Counted from the first letter of the stretch, positions 11,790 to 21,613 are shown. The stretch: 64,000 nucleotides of DNA from Phytophthora sp. 'mugwort' (GCA_033558025.1 JAUCEF010000007.1:3162001-3226000); one strand, 5' to 3'. The notes: generated by a model not told the origin, from the sequence alone. Numbers and translations: made by a program.

Positions 11790-12430
11790 TCCACCAAATC
11801 ATCGTCTTCATCGTTTAATGGCTCCTCGCATCATCATCTGTCCATTCATATCCTAGATCTCGGAGGATGTTGTGCAGCACCATGCATGCAGTTATCCAAC
11901 ATATAATTCTGTCAACGTCTTTCTTTCGTCTTGATCTGGATGCGGATCTCTCGTAGCGATGACCAGCGCGCCTTTAGTACGCCGATGGTGTGCTCGTTCA
12001 CGACGCGTGCGTGAGCATGGCAGGTGCTGAACTCAATATTGTCTTCACCAGTGGAGCTCTTCTCGTATGCAAAGACAATCGTGTTTGCTGCAATAATTAC
12101 CTGGATGTACTTAGTCAGCCAGCTCCTGGCCTGAAAATATGCGGCTTGAACTCATGCTTTGAAAGTGCATCTCATGGTACACAGAGCTGTCCCCACATAA
12201 GCCAGGCAAGCCTGCATAGAAACTTATGATTTATCGGCGATCATTGCAAACCACTTGAGCCTTACGCCTATACCGACAGTTGCGGCCGAAATAGCGCTCT
12301 CCGTGAACCGCAAGATGCTGGGAATGTGGAATCGTAGTACCGTCAATGGAGCCCACACTCCCCTGAGAGCGCTGTCCGAATAGAAATCAAACGATTTTCT
12401 GCCTTTTTCTCTGTAGTACCGTATTATCGT
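11790..12430 (-). pseudogene. PIF/Harbinger nuclease relic 1
   Basis: Reading downward from 12430, fragments resemble the DDE nuclease (DDE_4 type) of PIF/Harbinger elements. After a short region with VWAPLTVLRFHIPSILRF, the best-preserved block is the C-terminal end, with HARVVNEHTIGVLKARW, SSLREIRIQIKTKERR and a Met-Leu-His-Asn-type remnant before an acidic tail. The E in NEHTIGVLKARW corresponds to the third catalytic acid region of the family. Several stops interrupt the frame. The right end abuts the pogo relic that begins near 12440. No terminal repeats or SANT partner were recognised beside this copy. Confidence 0.68.
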
Positions 12431-12439
12431 ATTCCTAAG

Positions 12440-13270
12440 CGTTGTTTTTTTTAAGGGTCAGTAACAGAGCGACCAATTCGAATTAATGATTGGGCAGCAG
12501 ATGCTGTGTTACCAACGCTAAGGGATGCGTTGTTCTTACGCTCTCTCACAGATAAAAGAACGGTTCGTGCTGCACTCCTCAAAAACTCCCCCATAAAAAA
12601 GAATAGTGGGCCGTCCTTGTATCGATGGCCAATGCAAGAAGCGGAAGTCATATCGACGCACAGCAGTGGCGTATTCGCAAAAGAGGAACGTCCTGAAATA
12701 CAATGAAAATGGCCGAAACCGCGACGAAACGATCGCACCTTTCTATGGCAAGCAGAAAGGTGGTAAACTTCGTGCTAAGAAAAAATTAGCAGTGGATTAA
12801 CATGGGCGCCACTACTTGCGCAGCGTATACGTCTGGCTGCGGACGCCATCAAAATCTTTGCAATCGCGGCTAAGCAACAGTCCTTTCCAAGCACGCTAAA
12901 GCCGACCTCGTTGTATGGCTGATCTCGCTCAGGAAGGATGGATCCCCCCCCCCTCGAGGCTGATGCTACCAACAACTTCAATCAAAAGCAAAAGATGCTG
13001 AAATGGCCTGAGCAAAAAAATTGCGGCGTCACCGACATGGATTAAACATTTTTTTAACCTTTCGCTTCGCGCACGTACACGACAGGGCCAAAACAACCTC
13101 TACCCCCAGGACGCCCAAGCTGCAGCAGAATCGTTCCGGGCACTGGTGTTGCAGACAATTGTGGAGAAGCAGTGTGCGCAAGTGTGTAAAAATCGTCATG
13201 GATTCAGCCCAACTATGTGGAATCGCGAAATTCGATCGTTGAAAGAGCGCTGTGGTTGCTAAATCTACGG
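12440..13270 (+). pseudogene. pogo-type transposase relic 1, N-terminal part
   Basis: The plus strand carries the N-terminal half of a pogo-class transposase of the Tc1/mariner superfamily. A psq-like helix-turn-helix segment is visible as AYSQKRNVLKYNENGRN, followed by GGKLRAKKKLAVD. A CENP-B-type second DNA-binding segment follows with ADLVVWLISLRKDGSP and, after frame changes, KIAASPTWIKHFFNLSLRA plus RTRQGQ. The coding then jumps to RHGFSPTMWNREIRSLKERC and ends with Ile-Tyr-Gly at 13270. The first part of the DDE domain is deleted between these blocks. Exactly there the LTR of a Ty3 element begins. The remaining parts of the same gene are at 20028-20334 (inverted) and 21614-22140. Confidence 0.75.
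13266..13270. other. Target-site duplication, left copy (tacgg)
   Basis: The five bases tacgg precede the left LTR and encode Tyr-Gly of the pogo gene. The reverse complement ccgta lies at 20329-20333, one base outside the other LTR. There the pogo reading resumes as Tyr-Gly-Asn. A five-base duplication is what Ty3/gypsy integrases make. Confidence 0.7.
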
Positions 13271-13637
13271 TGTAACGGGGTTACATGAAGAGTGCCAAGT
13301 CACTCTTCAGAGCAAGTGTACCCAAGTAAACTAAGTGATGTTGCCAAACATCACTATGACGTCGACGGTAATGACGTCATGGATAGGTACCACAGATATG
13401 GTACAAGGACCTCAGAACCACTCAATAGGATAATATTTAGGGAACTTTATAGGTGACTAATAGTTAGTATGTAGACGCATTAAAAGGGGTTACCTATAAA
13501 TATATTCAGTCTTAAATCTACCTAATTTGGTAACAGTCCCACAGGGTCAGGGACTAGTGAACTGCCGTTCACTGAGAGTTTGTATACTCTCCGGAAGTCA
13601 CACTTGCTGTGCGCAAGGTGTCGTGTGCCCCGTCACA
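13271..13637 (+). repeat. 5' LTR of Ty3 copy A
   Basis: The repeat begins tgtaacggggttacatgaag and ends ccccgtcaca, with TG..CA ends, over 367 bp. A TATA-like tataaatata lies at 13495-13504 and would drive transcription from about 13525. Its partner is at 20335-20703 in opposite orientation. Confidence 0.92.
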
Positions 13638-13638
13638 A

Positions 13639-13656
13639 TTGGTAGCACTTGTAGTC
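13639..13656 (+). promoter_or_regulatory. Candidate tRNA primer-binding site
   Basis: Directly after the LTR, ttggtagcac begins with tggtagc. This is complementary to a tRNA 3' end of type ..gctacca, as expected for the minus-strand primer of reverse transcription. The specific tRNA cannot be named from the sequence. Confidence 0.45.
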
Positions 13657-13705
13657 AATCCACACCTACGCAGGTTACAACCTGAAACCTCTGGGTCCTA
13701 GCAAG

Positions 13706-14690
13706 ATGGACCGGAATGAGTTTCCTCATCTGAACGACTCACAGCTCGAGTCCGTTCGTAAGATGACTGACATCTTTGGAGTGGATCCCTTGCGCAGCTT
13801 GGTGTCGCCAACGCAAGCTGAGCAGGTCGAACGCGTGATCGCGTTCGACATGTATGAGCGGGGGCTCATCGAACATGTTCGGAACAACCTGCAAATTCCG
13901 GCCGCAGAGCAGAAACCGGTATACCCCTAGCCGCTGAGGCTGAAGGTAAACCCATATGAAGGGAAGGAAGACGAAAATCTTTAATTCTGGGTGCGAGAAG
14001 TAGAGCTCGCAATGGATGCGTCTCTCATCTCTTCGGAGAGCCTGCGAGTGGCTTTCGCCCTCTTCAACCTTAGCGGGCGTGCAAGCGTTGGGCGTATACG
14101 CGGGAAGCGACAACGCCTAGATGATTCGCATCCTGGTCTCAGCTGCGTGAATAGCTCCGAGGTGCGTTCCTCCCGGCGAACTATGAGTATCGCCAGCGGT
14201 CACGCTTCCTGTCATGTAAACAGGGAAGACGTGAGCTGCACGAGTACATCCAGGAGATGCGGGAGCTCACTGCATCCCTCGTGGGAAACCCACTCCATGA
14301 ACACATCAAGGTGACGGTGTTCATGGACGGCCTAAGAGTGGGCCCGGCCCGCACCCAGCTATTTCGGGTGCAGGCCAATACTCTGGAAGAGGCGATCCAG
14401 GTTGCCCTCCAAGAGAAGTGAGTCACCGCCAGGCACGCACGCCAGCGGCGATGTGTCCAGGGGCAGCGACACCAAGTCGCCATTCCCCGACCGGGCCAGT
14501 TCCCATGGAACTTGGGCTCGCTGAGCAGCATGATATTCGCTGCTATAGCTGTAGTAAGCTAGTGCACATGGCACGTGCCTGTCCTGCGGGGGACAACGAA
14601 AACGTTTCCCTCCCAAGCCCGTCACGTTCAAGGGACGCTGGCAAAGACCGCGACCCCACGGGCAGGGGAACACATGACACCAGTAGGGGC
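13706..14690 (+). pseudogene. gag: gag of Ty3 copy A
   Basis: The ATG at 13706 follows the leader and opens MDRNEFPHLNDSQLESVRKM. The next landmark, LRLKVNPYEGKEDENL, follows a stop at 13928. Then come FWVREVELAMDASLISSESL and, in other frames, a capsid block with HEYIQEMRELTASLVGNPL and VTVFMDGLRVGPARTQLFRV. A nucleocapsid block holds PVPMELG and the zinc knuckle CYSCSKLVHMARAC, whose fourth ligand is intact. This is the shell protein that packages the element RNA. Stops and at least four frameshifts inactivate it. Confidence 0.82.
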
Positions 14691-14799
14691 GGGGCGCCCT
14701 ACTGGGGGAGATCTAAGTCTTCATGAACGGTGCGCGAGTGGCGCGCACCATGGAGACGTACCCCTGAGAGTCTTTGCACTCTCGAATCGGAGAGGGGCA

Positions 14800-15240
14800 G
14801 CGTTGGGCTGCTAGTAGTACACGTAAGTGTACGGGGATATACCCATCCCTTCCGAGTCTTAATAGACTCAGGGGCGTCAAGAACTTCGTATGCCGCCAGA
14901 CTGTTGCAGAGAATAGCAACGGGTTGGCCGATGATTTACGAGAATGCAAAGGCAACGAGACAGTGCCGGTTGAATTGGCCGACGGAGCGATGATTACCGT
15001 TCCCAATATCCAGGTCAATCTATCTGTGAGGTTCGAGGACTTCGACAGCTCGGAGCAGTTTACTGTCCTAGAGATGGACAAGTATGACTTGATCCTGAGC
15101 ATGCCCTGGCTCGCGAAACATGAGCCATGGATCAATTGGCAAATCAAATCCATCAGTTACTGGCAGAGTATTGGTGAGTCATGTTCCCACCTCTGCCAGG
15201 AGCTGGGACGTCCGAAAGGGGCGCCGGGATGCAAGAGCAT
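14800..15240 (+). pseudogene. Aspartic protease region of Ty3 copy A
   Basis: In one frame HPFRVLIDSGASRT gives the retropepsin active-site triad as DSG. After a frameshift the domain continues with VPVELADGAMITVPNIQVNL and YDLILSMPWLAKHEPWINW. That last motif (LGM.WL..H.PWIDW type) marks the end of the protease in gypsy elements. It would cleave the Gag-Pol polyprotein. One frameshift inside the domain breaks it. Confidence 0.8.
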
Positions 15241-15414
15241 CCAGTGAATTTTTGGGAGCCGCCGACGTATTGAGAGACTCCCTAGAAGCGGTGGAAGCAG
15301 GGAGCTGCACCTAGTCGGGTGCGGCAGTCCTTGCAGGATAGTCCTCGCCCCCCGCCGGAATCTAGACCGGCGGCTGAGGCTTCAAGAGTGGCGGTGCCCG
15401 GAGGCACTGACCAG

Positions 15415-15690
15415 GTGGGTAACCTAGGTCCACATCAAGTCACCCAGACTGAAACTGGCGAGGAAGACGCGCGAGGTGCTTCCTGTGTGGGTAACCATGT
15501 TCCACACCGTGTCACCCAGAACAGAAACAGGCGAGGAAGGGGCAGAATACGCGTCCTGTGTGGGTAACCTTGTTCCACACGAAGCTCTAGAAGCCTTGGA
15601 CGTCGTCAATGAGACTTCCACAGACGTGGGTAACGACGTACCACGTCACGGTCGACATCAACGACATAATCGACACCACAAGTCGAGTCT
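15415..15690 (+). repeat. 66-73 bp tandem repeat in protease-RT spacer
   Basis: Four units start with gtgggtaac at 15415, 15487, 15560 and 15626. The first three encode a repeated peptide of type VGNHVPHRVTQ.ETGEE. The array lies between protease and reverse transcriptase. Spacing varies between 66 and 73 bp, so units are out of frame with each other in places. Confidence 0.8.
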
Positions 15691-15699
15691 GAAGCCATT

Positions 15700-17400
15700 T
15701 CAGACTGGAGTCGCTTCAAGTGACTCGGAACCCAGGGCCCGGGTTCTTTCGGCATGGCCAGTCGAAGGGTGTTATCACATCCTCGACGGCGAGACCGGCC
15801 ATCGGGTTAAGGCAGGCGGCATCCAGCTAGAACCGCTGCCAGAGGTGTCAGAGCTCCTGAACCTCGAAGCGTTGACACCGACAGATTTCCTGGCCGACTT
15901 GAAGGCAGGAGAAATAGCGGAGGTGGTACTCCTGAAGCAAGAGTCCACTCCAAAGGAATTAAATTTCTCCTCGGTTATAGACGAGGGCGTCCTGGAGGCA
16001 TTCTCCTCCCAGCGTGCCTCGCGCTTGGGTTCTGAGATTCTCAAGAACCCAAAGGATTCAGTGTATCCTTTGATAAGGACTTCGAGGACGTGGTATCCAA
16101 GGTTCTACCGTCTCAACTCCCACCGGATCGTAGGATCAGATCAATCTCGTGCCGGGCACAAAGTACTGTGTCACCAGACAATGGCCACTGCTTCGAGAGC
16201 AGTGCGAGGTCATTGATGCCTTCTTCGCCGGAAAGGCCACGATAAGCATGGTACGGGAATCGAAATCCGCACTCGACGCCAACCTTCTGCGTCCGGAAGC
16301 CGAACGAATATGGCGTCTGGTCCATGCTTTCAACCAGCTGAACAGCGCGATGGTGCCTCCCCAGACACCTATCCCGCGAAAGGATTTGTTGTTGGACAAC
16401 ATGGCCGGGTGCGAGTTATACAGCGCCCTGATCTGGTGGACGGATACTACCTATTCCTGATGCGCGAGAGCGACATCCCGCTCACCGCAGTGAGCACTCC
16501 GAGCAGTATACTCTGCGAGTGGCTTGTGACGCCACAGGTCCTGTCTTATGCCCCGTCGGCGTTTACTCGGCTGGTCACGCAGTTGTTTAGACCGCTGCGT
16601 GCGTACACACAGTCGTGCTTTGACGACATCATCATCCATATCCGTGCCGAGGGAGGCAAGACTGCTATGGAGGTGCATTTAAAACACCCCCGTCGAGTGT
16701 TAGAGGTCATGAGAGCGAATAAGCTCTATGCCAACATCGACAAGTGCGTCTTCGCGGCGCAAAAAGAGAACAAAGTTATCGGTTGCTTTGTAAGCAACGT
16801 CGGCGTTCGGGCCGACCGGAGAAGGTCGAGGCCATTTCGGCTTGGCCAACGTCTAGGTCCCAGAGGGCTTGGCCAACTACCTCCGCAAGTACAACAAGGG
16901 ATACGCGGGTCTGGCTACACCCTTGCCGGATCTTCTGAAGAAGGATACCGACTGGCACTGGGGGCGTGAGCACCAAGAAGCCTTTGACAATGTCAAGACA
17001 AGCCTTCAGAAGGCGCCTGTTCTGGCACTGCCGGACAAGACGAGGCCGTTCCAGCGTCGTCTGCGATGTACCCGCTTATGCAATCGGATGTGCATTGCTG
17101 CAGAACGATGCCGCAAGACGTGAACGGGGGATACGTTTCAGTTTAGGCAGCTCAAGGCTGCCGAACGGAACTACCCCGTTCATGCTGCTTGCCATGAAGT
17201 ATTCCTTGTCAAGTTCCGGATGCACCTCCCCAGCCCTTTGTAAGCTACGGTGATCACGCATCCTTGTGGACCGCGACGAATTGTCTATTTGCCCCGACGG
17301 ATGTCGCCGTGGCTGTCCTCCTTCGCGGAATATAACTTCCTCGTCGAGTACAAGGCCGGCACGCATCAGTCGTGCCCCGCCCGACTTATATGGTCAGATA
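15700..17400 (+). pseudogene. pol: Reverse transcriptase / RNase H of Ty3 copy A
   Basis: The domain is followed through frames: PGTKYCVTRQWPLLREQCEV, VRESKSALDAN, VHAFNQLNSAMVPPQTPIPR, DNMAGCELYSAL and LTAVSTPSSILCEWLV. The catalytic aspartates are kept in SCFDDIIIHIRAEGG (FDD), followed by VLEVMRANKLYANIDKCVF. The connection and RNase H parts show DLLKKDTDWHWGREHQEAF, AFGCALLQ-type remnants and LSSFAEYNFLVEYKAGTH. This enzyme would copy the element RNA into DNA. At least six frameshifts and several small deletions are present. The part around the first RNase H acidic residue is badly decayed. Confidence 0.82.
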
Positions 17401-18560
17401 CGCATGGTGTATCGGGGCGGCGAAGCCTTGATACCTTTGGTGCGTTTCCTGGTCTCTGGCAAGGAAGACAAGGCCGAGCGGCTCACGCAATGTCAGACAG
17501 CTCGGCTCCATCGATACGAGGGGGCCGATGGCCTGCTCTACTATCGGGTGGAGCCCCAGAACCCCCTCGGGTAGTCGTTCCAAACGACGAGGATCTCAAG
17601 CTTGATATTCATTATGAGTCGCATGATGCGCCGTCCAGTGGTCACCCGGGCTGCGAGAAGGCCTTCTAAACGATCTCTTAGTACTTTTGGTGGACCCACA
17701 TGTACAAGTGGGTCGCATAGTACGTGAAGATATGTGAAACATTTCAGCGGGTGAAACCCGCCGGGCACGCCTCGGCTCCTTTGCAGAGGCTGCCCGTTCC
17801 TGCGGACTGCTGGGAGTCGATGAGTCTGGACTTCATCTTTGGACTTCCAGCGGACGGCCACGGAAAGACCAGCATCTTGGTGTTCGTGTGCGGTCTGAGC
17901 AAGATGGTGCATCTTGCTCCGGTCAAAGAGACGGTGGCCGTGGAACAAGCTGCGAAGCTGTTCTTGGATGGTGTTTTCCGCCATCATGGTCTGCCGGAGA
18001 CAATGCGTCGATAGTAGCCCGCGGTTTACCGCTGCGTTCTGGCGAGCACAGTTCCAACTACTTGGAACAAGGGTACACATGTCCACTATCGATCATCCTC
18101 AGACGGATGGGCAGACGGAGCGTGTCAATCGAATGCTTGAGGACATTCCACGCAGTATCTGTGCGGAGTCTACTTGCACTTGATCAGAATACATGCCAGT
18201 AGTTGAGTTTGCACTCAACAATGCGGTTCACGCGTCGGCCGGGTATACCCCGTTCTACCTGAATGGTTTACACCATCCACGTATGCCGCTCAATTTACGA
18301 GGGCGACCCCGTCTTCGATCCTAAGTGGGGGGAGCCTCGGAAAGCACTTTCCACCCGGGTCTCGGGCATGAGACCAGTTTCCTAAGACAAGAGCGAAAGA
18401 GGAAACTTAAACGTGTTTAATGTGGGGACTTAGTCCTACTAGACACTAGGAACTGGCCACTCGCCACGGTAAGTTCCGGTGGGAGCAACAAGCTGAAGCA
18501 CCGCTTCATTTGACCCTTTGCAGTCCTGGCCAGGCATGGCGCGGCATATACCATTGACCT
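17400..18560 (+). pseudogene. pol: Integrase of Ty3 copy A
   Basis: The N-terminal part reads YYRVEPQNPL, VVVPNDEDLKLDIHYESHDA and then a His/Cys zinc finger in broken form (GHPGCEKAF and CETFQRVKPAGHASAPLQ). The catalytic core has DCWESMSLDFIFGLPADGHG (first Asp), then STIDHPQTDGQTERVNRML in another frame with the QTDGQTERVNR signature (the Glu is present). It continues with VEFALNNAVHASAGYTPFYL. The core would insert the cDNA copy. The frame breaks four or more times. Confidence 0.82.
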
Positions 18561-18570
18561 GCCTAAGTCG

Positions 18571-19390
18571 ATGGCGACCCACCCGACGTTCTACGTGGGC
18601 CGTCTGAAGCGGTACGATGACCCGCAGGGCTCACAGACCCCAGCTCTACAAAGCGAGGCTACGACTCTTGTCTCTGAGCGCGCCCAGAGCCAGAAGTTCA
18701 GGTCCTTTGCGGGGCCGCGGAAGGGGCTCCATGCGAAGGAACCCCGGCTGCATACGCCGAGTATGAGCCATAGTGATACGGCTGGGAGTACGTAGGAGGC
18801 GCTCCCGCCTGGGGCACAGGCCGCAGAAGGTCCCGAATGAGAGACAACTCCCGTTGCACTCGGTCCATGGACGCCCAACAGGCATCCAGACCTTGAGATC
18901 TCGTCCACGTCATTCGTATGACGGTCGACCCGTTCTTCGATGACCGACAAGTCATCGGCCAGACGATTCACGTCATCACGAATCGACCCAATGACCCCAG
19001 CACCCCGGCCTGGGCGGCAGCAGCCCCGGCCTCACCAAGTCCAAGCGCAATCTCAAGCGCAAGGACTCGACGACGGAGAGGTGTTTTCAACGACATGAGG
19101 TGGAGACGAAGGCGGCACATCAGGTCCTGAGCTGGACCGGAGGGGTGGCGCCTCATACTCGTACTCGTTCGAGGGCACCACCCCCTCTCCTTGATCGTAA
19201 TGGTGAGACCCACTACCACGTGGAGCGTGTGCTCCAGGAGCGGCGTGTTCACGGGAAACGCCAGGTGCGCGTGAAGTGGAGGGGGTACTCAGAAGCCGAG
19301 TGCTCCTGGGAGCCGTACGAACGGCTCCAGGCTGACTGCCCGAAGCCTGTCGCGATCTGGGAACAGAATCGGCGGTGGCTTCGTAAGTAG
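18571..19390 (+). pseudogene. C-terminal integrase barrel and chromodomain, Ty3 copy A
   Basis: The ATG-led frame at 18571 (MATHPTFYVGRLKRYDDP) is the GPF/Y-type SH3-like tail after the integrase core. A disordered linker follows. From 19205 to 19387 an uninterrupted chromodomain is seen, starting ETHYHVERVLQERRVHGKRQ and continuing VRVKWRGYSEAECSWEPYER. The aromatic positions typical of histone-tail-binding chromodomains (Tyr, Trp, Trp-Glu-Pro) are all kept. Chromodomains steer chromovirus integration toward particular chromatin. The linker is crossed on the opposite strand by the antisense ORF described separately. Confidence 0.82.
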
Positions 19391-20027
19391 TTCGGGCATT
19401 CTTTCCCGAATGGGGTGTGGTCGTAGAACCAAGACCATACCCGCGCTCATCGTGAGCGCTAGAAGCGGAATGCTGCTGTAGTTCTCGAGAGAGTAGCCGT
19501 TTGCCTACCACATAAGCAAACTCAATACGCAGATCTCGGAGGTCAAGGATGTACTTCAGGGTGAGATCCTGCCGGAGAACCTCGAGTTGTCCTTGTGAGC
19601 AGCGCGTGGCTGCCCACTTCCAAAAGGCGGTCTCGGCCTCTTGGAAAGAGCCACAGTGTGGGGGCATGACGGCCGGATAGCCCCACACAGGTCGGATGCC
19701 CGACCGGAGCTCAGGCTACTACGCCGGCTCGTGAACGCCTTGAGCGGGATGTTGTGTGGTGCCAGGAGCACGCACCGAGCAATGCTCACGATTTGGAACA
19801 GGGGTTGCTTGGCCACCAGGTGGCGCTCATAAGCGCCCCGAAAAGAGCGCCCGCCAAGAAGCACGCGAGGCGGGTGGAGCTGATCCATGTAGGCGTCGGC
19901 TCCGTGGGATTCCTCAGGAGGGGATTACCTGGGAGCGTAAGGCGGTCCCCCATGAACAGGTGAGGAATACTTCACAGGCGACCGGGTCGCCGGGGACTAT
20001 CGATTTCGAGGGTTTCTCTCTTTAGCT
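18590..20027 (-). pseudogene. Antisense ORF of Ty3 copy A, C-terminal part
   Basis: On the strand opposite to gag-pol, frames with clear protein character run from 20027 down to 18590. They start with EDLKRETLEID-type sequence at the inversion joint and then a Pro-rich piece. Next come YMDQLHPPRVLLGGRSFRGA and YERHLVAKQPLFQIVSIARC, then an open stretch of 211 codons with WGYPAVMPPHCGSFQEAETA, CSQGQLEVLRQDLTLKYILD and LRDLRIEFAYVVGKRLLS. A Ser/Pro-rich linker follows. The end has a coiled-coil-like VNRLADDLSVIEERVDRHTN and a Tyr/Ala-rich tail (PYHYGSYSAYAAGVPSHGAP). About three frameshifts and one or two stops are needed. No known family was recognised. Its N-terminal part is at 20894-21613. 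Confidence 0.6.
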
Positions 20028-20334
20028 ACTTTGCTTCTCTGGCACGGTAAGGTAGAAGCTGGCTTCGCAATCGGTTAACCTACAGAGCAGGCAAGCGAGA
20101 TTTTATAGGTTTGTTCCACGGAATGTCTTCCGGTTGGCAGACATACGTGTACCCTCCAGGTACGTTAAGGAGAATCTCATGAATCGATGCAGAATAATCT
20201 TCGACCTCAAAAGTCCAATGACCACTAAAATCATCCCCGAGTAAATGGATATATACATCTCTGCTGGAGCGCTCAACAAAGTGAAAGTCCGGAAACGTTA
20301 ACAGATAAACCTGCACGCACGCCTGTTACCGTAC
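20028..20334 (-). pseudogene. pogo relic 1, middle DDE part, inverted
   Basis: Read on the minus strand, this fragment holds LLGDDFSGHWTFEVEDYSAS with the second catalytic Asp (DDFSGHW) and VPGGYTYVCQPEDIPWNKPI with the third. Both are characteristic of pogo transposases. It continues with RLRSQLLPYRAREAK and then stops matching at about 20028. It supplies the part missing between 13270 and 21614 but lies in the reverse orientation, directly beside the inverted LTR. On the pogo strand its first bases repeat the tacgg target duplication. Confidence 0.8.
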
Positions 20335-20703
20335 TGTGACGGGATACACGACACCTTGCGCACAGGAAGTGTGACTTCCGGAGAGTATACAAACTCTCAG
20401 TGAACGGCAGTTCACTAGTCCCTGACCCTGTGGGACTGTTACCAAATTAGGTAGATTTAAGACTGAATATATTTATAGGTGACCCCCTTTAATGCATCTA
20501 AACATACTAACTATTAGTCACCTATAAAGTTCCCTAGATGTTATCCTATTGAGTGGCTCTGAGGTCTTTGTACCATATCCGTGGTGCCTATCCATGACGT
20601 CATTACTGTCGACGTCATAGTGATGTTTGGCAACATCACTTAGTTTACTTGGGTACACTTGCTCTGAAGAGTGACTTGGCACTCTTCATGTAACCCCGTT
20701 ACA
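20335..20703 (-). repeat. 3' LTR of Ty3 copy A, inverted
   Basis: This 369-bp repeat is the reverse complement of 13271-13637 with about 4 percent differences by eye. It begins on the plus strand with tgtgacgggatacacgacac and ends ttcatgtaaccccgttaca. Its orientation is opposite to that of the 5' LTR, which is impossible for a freshly inserted element. It points to inversion. Confidence 0.92.
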
Positions 20704-20713
20704 TCCCCCACTT
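20704..20713 (-). promoter_or_regulatory. Polypurine tract next to inverted LTR
   Basis: On the minus strand aagtggggga directly precedes the LTR start tgtaacgg. A purine tract at this place primes plus-strand DNA synthesis and marks the LTR as a 3' LTR whose element body extends to the right. Confidence 0.7.
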
Positions 20714-20893
20714 AGGTTCGGTTTACCGACCATCCAGGGCGAGTGAAAGGAAAACTCCGTCTTTCACTCTCCAAGTCGTATTACATCGACTTCACTGCGG
20801 TTGGTTTCCGCAGCCGGCTCATTTCCTGCTGAGCCCGAGCACTTCCGCGTGCTCTTCTTCTTCTTCTTCAGCTTCCACGTCAGCCTTAAGCAT

Positions 20894-21613
20894 GACCAAG
20901 ACTCGGTCTGGCAGCGGTGCGAAAGCGCTTGCCAAGCCTGTTGCTTCTAAGCAGCAGGCTAAGAGCTCTAAGCCGTCCGACAAAGTCTCTGCCGTTAAAG
21001 ATACACCAAGGTGGCATCCAAGGTGACCCCCAAGGCAGTTGAACCGCCTGAGGAAGACCCTGAGCTCCTCCTGGACTATGAGGACTCGGATAAGTCTCCC
21101 ATGGCCTGGGGTGATAACGAGATCCCGCTCGTCAAGGGGTCTGACGGCGATCCGAGTCAGTCGGACTCGCTTGGGTCCCGTATTCCGCTGTCTACCCATA
21201 ACGGCGAAGACGGCCGAGCGTCAGGGGAGCCCAAGCTCACCCAAGGAGGACGAAGAGAATCCTCGTTCTCCGGTCAAGAACTTGACGCTCGCTGAGGCAG
21301 CTGCCCGCGTCAAGGCTGCTAAGGCCGTAGCAGCCTCGGAAGTCAGCCGCAAGCGTCGAGCTGCTTCCACTTCCCCGATCCGTGAAAGGTATGGAGCCCT
21401 CACGCTCACGAACAAGGAACTCTTCGATTTCGCTTCCGATAAGGAGGAAGAAGGCCAAGTCGGCCGAGAGATCTTCAACGATCTCGACGTGCAGTAGTCG
21501 GAATATCAGGCTGCTTGTGATAAGGGAACGATTACGCGTGCACGCAAGGAGATGGTTCAGAAAGATGCAGACATCGAGGTTGAGCGGCTTCGAGCGCTAC
21601 ATACTGAAGATCT
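20894..21613 (+). pseudogene. Antisense ORF of Ty3 copy A, N-terminal part (inverted segment)
   Basis: Starting 190 bp inside the inverted LTR, the ATG at 20894 opens MTKTRSGSGAKALAKPVASK, a basic Ala/Lys/Ser-rich N-terminus. After a frameshift an acidic block follows (EPPEEDPELLLDYEDSDKSP, then MAWGDNEIPLVKGSDGDPSQ). After another comes a helical basic block, SPVKNLTLAEAAARVKAAKA, with a nuclear-localisation-like SRKRRAASTSP and TLTNKELFDFASDKEEEG. One stop and RKEMVQKDADIEVERLRALH follow, up to the breakpoint at about 21613, where pogo sequence begins. In the element's own coordinates this ORF starts near the 3' LTR and reads against gag-pol. It joins the part at 18590-20027. Function unknown. 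Confidence 0.62.

Larger units (their letters stand above)
13271..20027 (+). mobile_element. Chromodomain Ty3/gypsy element (copy A), main part
   Basis: This is a long terminal repeat retrotransposon of the chromovirus type in plus orientation: LTR, gag, protease, RT/RNase H, integrase, chromodomain, then a 3' region with an antisense ORF. Its last part and 3' LTR (20335-21613) have been inverted and now lie on the right. Adding the two parts gives about 8.0 kb. It interrupts a pogo transposase gene. The coding regions carry many frameshifts, so the copy is inactive. The two LTRs differ at roughly 4 percent of positions by eye, mostly transitions, so the insertion is not recent. Confidence 0.85.

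Noticed and set aside
13271..20703. Two independent head-to-head gypsy elements as explanation for the opposed LTRs
   Set aside because: The purine tract beside the right LTR, the split antisense ORF, the shared tacgg duplication and the inverted pogo middle part all fit one element plus one inversion.
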